A stretch of 64,000 nucleotides of DNA from Adiantum capillus-veneris (lineage: Eukaryota > Streptophyta > Polypodiopsida > Polypodiales > Pteridaceae), in NCBI GenBank assembly GCA_014529385.2, contig CM043959.1, positions 14,199,809 to 14,263,808 on the forward strand, read 5' to 3'. This document shows, one piece after another, positions 56,572 through 64,000 of the stretch. Below the pieces are notes generated by a model that was not told the origin of the DNA, made no database searches, and was given only the letters and a program-made list of their open reading frames with translations. Position 1 is the stretch's first letter. Every line of letters begins with the position of its first letter. The position numbers and the translations under genes are program-made.

Positions 56572-59466
56572 CTAGGTCCTCCTCCTCCATCCATTCGCAT
56601 CCAATGCCGAATAGTTCTTGAATTTCACCAAGAACCGCCGTATCACTTTATCTTTCACTTTCGTTTCCTTGTGAGCCAGTATTTCTTCAGGAACGAGTAT
56701 CTCCTTGCTCTCTTCTACTTCAGGTTGCTCCTTAGGCTCCCTGTCAACCAGTATCTGTTCAGGAGCGAGTATCTCCTTGCTCTCTTCTACTTCAGGTTGC
56801 TCCTCAGGCTCCCTGTCAACTGGCACCTCACCCTTAAAAGGTTTCGAAAGACTACATGAAAAGCATTATGAATCTTCCACGTATCTGGCAACTTTAGTCC
56901 GAAGGATACATCATTTATCTTCTCTTGAATTTGGAAAAGCCATAATATCTCATATTTAGCTTTAGAAAAAGACGCTCCTTTCCCTTTATTTTCCTGAGGC
57001 GTGCCTTCTCAAATCGTAAGAGCATCCAATCATCTTCGTTCAACTGTAAGTCGCGTCAATGTTTATCAGCTGCCTTCTTATGACGTGCTTGAGACTTCTC
57101 AAGAGCATCGTGAACCTTGGCAAAAGCAATGTCCAAATCTCTCGTATATTGATCCACTTCAAAGATCTTATCTTTGGTGCTTATAAATGGAGGAACCTTC
57201 TTAGCACCCTTGATTACTTCAAATGGCACCTTCCCGGTCGATAAAGGAATTGTGTTGTTGTAGGAAAATTCCACCAAGGGCAAGTGCTTTTCCCATTGAG
57301 TCTTCTAATCCGAACTGTAAGACTTCAATAAATCCAAAACCACTGAATTTGCTAATTCAAACTCTCGTCTGTGAGTGGAATGATGATGAGAACTGCAACC
57401 GTGCCAATGTTCTCCCAAATTTCCCTCCAAAGCAAACTAGTAAATTGGGATCTCTGTCCGAGACGATGGACTCAGGCATGCCTTGTAACCGAAAAATCTA
57501 TGAAACAAGTAGTCTCGCCAAATGATCAGGCTTGACCGTCTTCTTTACCGGAATGACGTGGGCCTGCTTGCTAAGGCTGTCCAAATGCCATCATGCCCAC
57601 ATCGGGTCTTGGGAAGATCAAAAATGAAATCCATGGCAATGCTTTCCCAGGGGCGAGAGGGTATGGGTAAAGGCCGTAGAAGTCCTGGTGCCTTATGCAT
57701 GTCAAACTTGACCTTTTGGCATACCAAGCACACTCGTCCACATCCTTTCAAGCCTCGACCAATAAAAGTACCGCTCAACACCCTTTAAGGTGGTATTTAT
57801 GCCGTGGGGGCCCGAAAAAGACAGGCAGTGGCACTCTGTCAAAACCTTTTGCCTCAAAGGCTGTGCAGCACACAACATCGTTTTCCCCATCAAATAGCCG
57901 TCCCGTATGGAATAGCCTGCAATTGTCGCCCCACTCTGTATCCGGTGAAAGATGTCTGCAAAGTCAGGATCTGTGGCATACTGATCTACCGTATCCTCGA
58001 AGTTGAGATGATGTATCACGAAAATAGCCAGAAGCAAGGGCTTTCGAGACAATGCATCTGCCACTAAGTTCTTTTGTCCCTGAACATAGACTATCTAGAA
58101 GTGGAATTGTGACAATATGTTAGTTCACTGCATCTGCTTTTCCAAGAGTTGCTTCTGCGTTAGGAAGTAGCGTAAACTCTTCTGATTTGTGAAGACGGTA
58201 AAATCAGCAGAGAGTAGATAGTGTTGCCACTACGTAAGAGCATGGCCAACTGCCAATAGCTCTTTTTAGAAAATCAACCAACTCAGGACATGAAAACATC
58301 CTGCTCTTGTAAGCAATGACATGGCCTTCTTGCATCAAAACTGCTCCCAGAGTGCGACCACAAGCATCACAGTAAACTTCGAATGGCTTTTGCAAGTCTA
58401 GCAAGGCCAACACTGGTCCCATAGTCAACTTTTCTTTGAGAGTTTGGAAAGGGGTAATCTTTGTCGGTCCCCAAGTGAAAGGAACCCCTTTCTGAGTGAG
58501 TAAAATGCAAAGGAGAAGCTATCTCTGTATGAATACAAGCCCAAAAAGCTTCGAACTTCATAAGCATTCTTTAAATCAGGCCAATCACGAATAGTGTCAA
58601 TTTTGGTTGGGTCCATCTTTACCCCTTTTGCTGAGACAATGTGTGTCCCAAGAAGTGTATCTCAGGCAAGAAAAATTCTCTCTTTTTTGTATTTATAACC
58701 AATTTATGCTTCCGCAATGTCTCAAAGACCTGCAACAGGTGATGTCTGTGTTCTGCTTCATTCTTGGAGCAAACGATGATGTCGTCAAAGAAAGTGCCCA
58801 CAAACAATCGTTGCTCTCTGAAAATCCAATCCATCATTCAGATCTGACAATATCCACTCTTCAGACCAATTCTGCTAAAACAAGAGGATCCTTGCGAGTA
58901 TACCATCGATCCTTGTAATAGGGAATCTGTTCTTGATGGTGATTTTATTGAGAGCTTTATAGTCAATGCACATTCTCCAAGATCCATACTAGCAACACCG
59001 ATGACCAGAAAGGTGAAGTGCTAGGTTGGATGAGACCCTTTCCAAGAAGTTCTTTTACCTAGTTCATTATTTCTTCATTTTGGGCTCATCGGCTAACTCG
59101 ATAAGGTGGTCGGTTTGGTGTACTACCGGAAATCAAATCAATCGTGTGATCCTCAGGACAAGAAGGTGGTAACTCGCCTGTACCGCCTTCAGAGAAATAG
59201 TCACCCTGTGCGCGGTAAAAATTATTGTCGTTCCTTTTCTAAATCAGGCATATTTGACCTTTATTCATCATTTAGTTTCTTCAAGAAGATCGAGTACACA
59301 AAAAGACTGGATTTCATTAATTTGGAACAGGTCGAAGCTGATAAAAGTGGGACGGACTCGCCCTTCAGCTTACATCAAGTACAATTTCTCGGCCCCTCAT
59401 TCGTCAAAGTCGCTTTCGTGACCCTATAATCGACCATGGCACTATTCTTGTGGAACCAAGGGATTC
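56572..59466 (-). pseudogene. Chromovirus pol: RT, RNase H, integrase, chromodomain, broken
   Basis: RT palm at 58837-58619 (GTFFDDIIVCSKNEAEHRHH; Asp pair kept, FFDD for YLDD). RT end at 58616-58425 and RNase H at 58428-58204 (PFEVYCDACGRTLGAVLMQ). RNase H end and zinc region at 58064-57702 (MADALSRK; GPHGINTTLKGVERYFYW). Integrase at 57781-57545 (CLVCQKVKFDMHKAPGLL; ESIAMDFIFDLPKTRCG), integrase C-terminal part at 57283-57056, chromodomain at 56670-56572 (RRFLVKFKNYSALDANGW). Frames change between most blocks. Just before the chromodomain a 24-residue segment is duplicated. Confidence 0.88.
56677..56820 (-). repeat. 72-bp in-frame tandem duplication before the chromodomain
   Basis: Units 56677-56748 and 56749-56820 encode VDREPEEQPEVEESKEIL and a near-identical second copy. 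The period of 72 preserves the frame, giving a Glu-rich linker twice its original length. The chromovirus at 39424 has one such unit (EEQPKVEELDEILVPEQILA). Confidence 0.93.
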
Positions 59467-59790
59467 CTAGGAGGATGTCCCACCCTTCCAAGGCATGATG
59501 TAAAAGTCCTCGTGTCCTAAATACCCCTGAGAATGCAAATGAAGTTTGCCAATGACAAGTGTAATGGCAGCATCCCGTCCGGGTGCCGCTAGAACAGCCT
59601 CCGCCTGTGGCCCCACTTGCTTGGGTGTAATTCCAAGTCGAGCCGCCAATTCGGGTGAAATAAAGTTGGCCTTGGCTCCTCCGTCATATAGGATGAGGGC
59701 TTCTTGATCTCGCACTTTGCCCCATGCACGACAAAGTTCAGTGCTTTGGTCCATTTGATCTGGGTCGATCCCTACACAATCTGGTACCAA
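59467..59790 (-). pseudogene. Chromovirus aspartic protease remnant
   Basis: Retropepsin-like: ALILYDGGAKANFISPELAA followed by RLGI. The active-site triad is D-G-G-A where the family has D-S/T-G-A, so the catalytic Ser/Thr is lost. The later G-HLHSQGYLGHEDFYI and MPWKGG segments fit the flap-to-C-terminal region. Confidence 0.75.
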
Positions 59791-60600
59791 TCCTATTTTC
59801 GTCTTTCCTTTTCTTCCGTGTTCTTCGGCAGCTCTGGAACTCTCTGGCCTATCATATGATTGTCCGCTGGGTGCCTTTTTGGGGCACAGTAAGGATATAT
59901 CTCCCGAGTCAAAACAGCTCCCCGCTTTTGAGGTACTCGAATTTCTGTTCTTCTGTCAGGCGAGGACGTGTATCTTTCTTTTTCTGAAACTTCCCTTTTC
60001 TTCTGTTACCATTTGTCGAATTTTGTCCGGTCCTCGGTGTGAAAAGTTGATCAGTTGGGTAAGTCAAATTACTCGAATGCGTAGCAAACCCTGGCTTACA
60101 TGTCCCATCGCTTGTTGTATGGAATCAGACTTCTATAGTAAGCAGTAATCGCGTATCTCTTTGGGAAGTCCACAGCAAAATCGCTCGATTTGCTACTTAA
60201 AAGTGATCTTTTTGAAAGAAGAGGCATGTAGAAAAGCATCCCAAAATCTCTAGTAATAAATATCCAATGTGTCTCCTTGGTCATCCGAAGATGATTCCAA
60301 GCGGTAATCAAATCACGTTCGTACTCCTGAGTGAGCCAAGAGGAATTAAAAAGTCGCTTGAACTTTAACTACTTTGTCGGTGCTTCTTTTCGTAAACGAA
60401 GAGTTGACCACCATGTCCGTGCATTTCCTCTCAAATAGGACGCTACCCTCCTAATCTTGGAGTGCTCTAAGTAGCGCCCTCAAAAAAAGCTACGTCAAAC
60501 TATTGAATAACAGCGAGGGCCTTATGAGCATCTCGGAAACCTGAAAAGGTATCAAATTTTAGTGTTTGTCCACCCTCCTTGAATTCTTTGGTCTTCTTGC
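59791..60600 (-). pseudogene. Chromovirus gag remnant
   Basis: Capsid-like block near 60580-60250: LKFDTFSGFRDAHKALAVIQ, an ARTWWST-like segment in another frame, and ERDLITAWNHLRMTKETHWI. Stops and shifts throughout. I did not find an intact zinc knuckle. Cut at about 60600 by the LINE-A 3' end. Confidence 0.7.
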
Positions 60601-60601
60601 T

Positions 60602-61855
60602 CTTTTTTTCCGAGAAAAAGATCCTTCTATTAGTTAATGAAACTGCCCATGGGGCTACAAACCCCTCTACAAGAGAGGGCTACAACAATCATGATGGGGA
60701 GACTCCCAATGAAAAAACAGCATATATGTACAATGAGGCTAAATCAAGAGATGGGAGGAGAGAAAATCCACACAGGTGGACGGTAATGCCATCTGAGTAC
60801 ACCCTGGACCATGGTGAAGAAAGGCCCAGGACGCTACAGTCGAAAGAAAGCCTCTCTGCGCTCCCGCATGCAGTCTGAGCTGCCATGGAGTCTCTCGAGC
60901 TGTCGTCTGAGAGTATGGATCAGCTCTAGCCAAAGATCCCGAACAGTCTCTGCTGGTGGTACAAGGCGAGCCTCGAAGATGCGAAAGCAACGAGCCCGCC
61001 AGATGAACAAGAGTGTCAAGGCATTGATGAGCTCCCAGCACTCCTCTCTCTCACTGCACCACTCCTATGGAGTAAGCTTTGTGGCAGTCTGGAGTGTCGG
61101 TCGACCCCCCTGCGTCACTATCATCTTGCTAGTGGATGATAGCTCAAACTGAAGTGCCGGGCCCGTGAGGGTGGACCAAGCAGCCGCCCCCCAAGTAAAC
61201 TGTCGAGTTGTGGAAAGAGTTGGCATCAGCCAAAGAATACAAAGCCACACCTGCTGTGCCAAAGGACAGTCCCAAAGACAGTGACGCTGACTCTCCACAA
61301 GATGGTCACAAGCTGCACATGTGGCCGAGAGACCACTATGTACAAGCCAACTCCCAACTGCTATAGCTCTGTGTGCGACCAGCCACCACTGGAACAAAGT
61401 GACTCGTCTCGGTTGTCTGGCGTCCCACAACCTCTCCCAAAAAGCTGCCAAGAACTCAGCTATGAGACCCTTCTCCTGCCAATGAGGTGCTGCAGCAGGG
61501 CGAGCCTCTCTCTGTGCTGCCAGTATGTGCCGTCCCAGTCAAACAGTGTACTGAAAGAAAGGGACACCTGGGTGGTCTGCAGAGGAGAAGGGGTCCCTCC
61601 AAATCCACTCTCCAGTATCCCACTGTACTCGTGCCAATGGACAGCTCTCCCAAGCCCACAGTCTCCAGTGCCAGTCTCAAGAGCTACTAGGTCGAGATTG
61701 ATGATACAAGTCCTCCCACAGATGCCCACCACTCGAATCCTCTGAAAACAACACTGCCACCTGCAGGGCCTCTATTGCAACTCGATGTAAGCGTCCCTCA
61801 CCCTATAGCTCGAAAAACAGGAAGGGTACACTCTCTCAGCAAGCCCGAACTGAGA
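60602..61855 (-). pseudogene. 5'-truncated LINE-A copy
   Basis: Minus strand. Poly(T) at 60602-60609 and the family tail; final helix (MRERREAFFRL), zf-RVT at about 61330-61200 (ATCAACDHLVESQRHCLWDC, PLAQQVWLCIL), linker to about 61740, fading at 61855 where LINE-B sequence starts. It has long open blocks (61451-61065), so decay is mild compared with the copy at 32497. Confidence 0.88.
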
Positions 61856-61857
61856 TG

Positions 61858-62558
61858 AGAACCTCATTTATGCTCTTTTTTTGCCTCAGCCATGGATTGT
61901 TGATCATTGTAATGCTCTATGGTCGATGCACAAGCCAGCTACATGGTGGATGAAAGCACTTCTGCCCTTTGGAAGAGCCACTTGCCTATGAAGGAGCGAT
62001 TGTTTCTTTGGCAATGCTTGCTTGGAATGCTCCATGTAGGCTCCTTGCTCATTGCACGTCGTATCTGCTCCTCTCGTTGTGTTCGTTGCTCCGCTGCAGA
62101 AGAGACTGTCAATCACCTCCTTTGGGATTGTTGCATTTCTCACGTGTTTCTTCGCCATATAGCAGCTAGGTTGCAACTCCGATTCCCCTCTATAGTTTTC
62201 CACAAAAGGTTTTGGGCTTTCGGCATTCTCCCGCCTTCCTTACACTAATTTGCGATTTTCCTAATGTGGATCAGATTTTGGGCTTATTGGACTCTGTGGC
62301 GTCAGCAAAATAGTTGCATGTTCTCTCGGGCTGATGCAGATCCCCTTCAATTTTTCAAGCTTTCCCTCCGGCAATCTTTATGTTTTGACTAGGAAGTTGG
62401 TGATATCACTATCAGCTTTCCTATGAATGCTTTTAGCTTTTTGCTGATGAACACTCCTGTGTTCTTGCTTTTGTATATGATCTTTTCTCTGGGTTTTCAT
62501 CGCCTTGAGGTTTCCCACTTGTAAATTAATCCCAAAGATTTACAAAAAAAGAAAAAAG
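61858..62558 (+). pseudogene. 5'-truncated LINE-B copy (zf-RVT and 3' UTR)
   Basis: PQPWIVDHCNALWSMHKPA, MKERLFLWQCLLGMLHVGS, CVRCSAAEETVNHLLWDC, and FHKRFWAFGILPPSLH with stop TAA at 62246. 3' UTR with TTGAGGTTTCCCA, then GATTTACAAAAAAAG and A-rich sequence to 62558. A recognisable but distinct subfamily (MHKPATWW versus MHKSDIWW). Confidence 0.9.
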
Positions 62559-62581
62559 TATGTGTGTGTGTATGTGTGTGG
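62559..62581. repeat. (TG)n tract after the LINE-B 3' end
   Basis: TATGTGTGTGTGTATGTGTG immediately after the A-rich tail, as at 21704. Confidence 0.93.
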
Positions 62582-63000
62582 CTCGGATTGCATATGTCCA
62601 AAATTGCCACATCAAAAACATGAATTTTCAAATTTTCCCCATTTTAAGCTTGAAAGGGCGTTTCCCGATGAGTGGGTCCCCCGAATTGATGGTAATACCT
62701 TCAGGGGTGGGAACATTCGTGTCCCAAGCACACAGAAGAGATTTATATTGGCATCAATCTTGGGAGGACAAATCACTTTTCCCAAATGAGAGGCGAGCAT
62801 AGGAAGAAAGTAGCGCCAAGTACACGAAAAATCAAGGATTTCCACCCATACCGGGCACTTATGACGGATTAAGCTTTGATTGTCTTTGGTAAGTGCCCAT
62901 AGCAATACATGCGTCATTTGAGTACCAAAAAACAGAGGAGACAACTCAAGCAACATATTACGGGCATCAATGTCTGCATCACAATGAAAAACAAAAATTA
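62582..63000 (-). pseudogene. LINE-B ORF1 fragment, reversed
   Basis: Minus strand 62956-62612: MLLELSPLFFGTQMTHVLLW, LTKDNQSLIRHKCPVWVEIL, HLGKVICPPKIDANINLF, KWGKFENSCF, corresponding to 10995-11320 of the intact copy and ending at the first Cys of the zinc knuckle. Its 5' edge abuts the plus-strand LINE-B fragment at 63006. Confidence 0.85.
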
Positions 63001-63005
63001 GATAT

Positions 63006-64000
63006 ATGGCAGACTCGTGCTCGACATCGAGCGTTTCTGTGCCTCAAAACAGTTTTTTAAGCACTTGCATAATTCAAGGGCTTCTCAAACTATTAAGCGG
63101 GTTATGTTCCGACCAAGAGCCTGGACAGCCTCAAAGCCTGAGCTTGCGGATGCCATGGTGTCCCGTTTTAGGACTGTTTTTGCCACTCCCCCCGTGGCAT
63201 CCACTAAAGTTATTCATGCACGCCATCTTTTGTTATCTACAATGCATTCAATTCTCTTGCCGCAGGATGCTTTGGCCATGGAGGCGGATTTTACAGAAAA
63301 TGAATTACACTAGGCATTGCTTGCTCTTGGAAAATGGCGTTCGCCTGGTTGGGCTGGCCTGACTGCAGAATTTTCTCGCTTTCTAGGAGCCTCTGAAAGA
63401 ACCTTTACTTTACATAACGAACACTACGTGGGCGAATCAAGATTTGCCAAAGTCTTGGAAAAAGGGCTTGTTGAAATTGCTGCCTAAACAAGCGCTTTGT
63501 GAGCAATTCTCGCATTGACGGCCAATTTCTCTTATGCCAGTTATATATAAAATCTTGGCGAAAACCATTGTGAATCGTATCAAGGAACCTCTTATGGTGG
63601 TATCCATTCTGCGCAATATGGCTTCATTTCTCGCCGCCAAATTTTGGATAATCTGGCTAATGTATTAATTGGAATGGAATATGCCAAGTATACCCAGCAG
63701 GATGTTCTCATTATGAAGGTAGACATTGAAAAGGCTTTTGATACGGTTCAATGGGATTTCGTTGCCGCTACAATGCGGGCCCTTGGTTTTGGCCCATAGA
63801 TGGTCAACCCCCTTGATGGAGAGCTGACAGAACCTTGGCCTCTCGGATGCTCTGTTAGACAGGGTTGCCCGCTCAGCGCATTGTTGTATGCCATTACCAC
63901 TCACCCTTTGTTATCGTAGTTGGATCGTTTGACTTTGCTTTGTCATCTTCATGGGCTGAAATTACCCAATGGGAAAGACTTCACAGGCCATGCCTATGCT
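63006..64000 (+). pseudogene. LINE-B ORF2 fragment, reverse transcriptase (runs off the right edge)
   Basis: Starts mid-ORF2 (CASKQFFKHLHNSRASQTIK), then ALLALGKWRSPGWAGLTAEF, KLLPKQALCEQFSH, LMPVIYKILAKTIVNRIK, DIEKAFDTVQWDF near 63724, and RQGCPLSALLYAITTHPLL near 63858, ending in HGLKLPNGKDFTGHAYA at the window edge. Stops include TAG near 63311 and TGA near 63517. Confidence 0.9.

Larger units (their letters stand above)
55237..60600 (-). mobile_element. Second Ty3/gypsy chromovirus, 5' end missing
   Basis: Minus strand. Gag from about 60600 (LKFDTFSGFRDAHKALAVIQ), protease 59790-59467, RT, RNase H and integrase in broken frames down to 57056, chromodomain 56826-56572, 3' UTR to about 55922, polypurine tract AAGAGGGGGG just before 55909, and a 3' LTR 55909-55237. 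The 5' LTR and leader are absent; a LINE-A 3' end abuts gag at 60602. Related to, but clearly distinct from, the element at 39424. Confidence 0.85.

Noticed and set aside
60590-61880. TGCTCTTTTTTT on both sides of the LINE-A at 60602-61855 as a target duplication
   Set aside because: The right-hand copy is native LINE-B coding sequence (the intact copy has TGCTCTTCTTCTGCC), so the match is chance.
1-64000. CRISPR arrays, bacterial operons, phage or plasmid features
   Set aside because: No spaced direct repeats, ribosome-binding-site spacing or prokaryotic gene order; splice sites, poly(A) tails and plant-type retroelements point to a nuclear eukaryotic genome.

Overview
The window looks like a repeat-packed stretch of a large nuclear genome from a land plant. 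The reasons are several families of LINEs of the plant L1 type (ORF1 with a zinc knuckle; ORF2 with an APE endonuclease, reverse transcriptase and C-terminal zf-RVT domain), Ty3/gypsy chromoviruses with a chromodomain, microsatellites, and a few short spliced exons. The one host gene I can assemble encodes leucine-rich repeats that remind me of LRRC9, a family I associate with motile cilia. That would fit a seed-free plant with swimming sperm, such as a fern, but this is inference. I see no rRNA, tRNA, CRISPR array, operon or prokaryotic signal.

Layout. 1-9960: a three-level nest. A minus-strand LINE-A copy (9960-9005 and 456-1) is split by a gypsy-type solo LTR (9004-8202 and 1362-457), which is split by a near full-length plus-strand LINE-A (1363-8201). 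9970-21735: three plus-strand LINE-B copies: a fragment starting in a (GT)n tract, a copy with an uninterrupted 1199-residue ORF2 (11898-15497), and a decayed copy carrying a 570-bp hAT-like insertion. 21736-36445: the 3' end of a minus-strand LRR gene (exons 36030-35211, 23261-23138, 22908-22856). Its 12-kb intron holds LINE-A copies at 24929-29850, 30169-32277 and 32497-34654 plus LTR pieces. 36446-47395: a minus-strand LINE-A split by a gypsy chromovirus (39424-44774), with a later deletion across the right junction. 47396-55236: degraded sequence, a divergent LINE (LINE-C) with an inverted 5' end, a run of exon-like minus-strand segments at 53142-53986, and gypsy debris. 55237-60600: a second, minus-strand chromovirus. 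60602-64000: pieces of LINE-A and LINE-B.

The elements work as autonomous or formerly autonomous retrotransposons. LINE ORF1 binds RNA, and ORF2 nicks DNA and reverse transcribes at the nick. Gypsy gag/pol makes cDNA that integrase inserts, with the chromodomain probably steering to heterochromatin. Almost all copies are broken by stops, frameshifts, truncation and deletions; LINE-B ORF2 at 11898 is the exception. Family names LINE-A, LINE-B and LINE-C are my own working labels. The best leads are the intact LINE-B ORF2, the repeated association of LINE-B ends with (TG)n, the LRR gene with its giant intron, the hAT-like insertion with a perfect 8-bp duplication, and the LINE-C 5' inversion.
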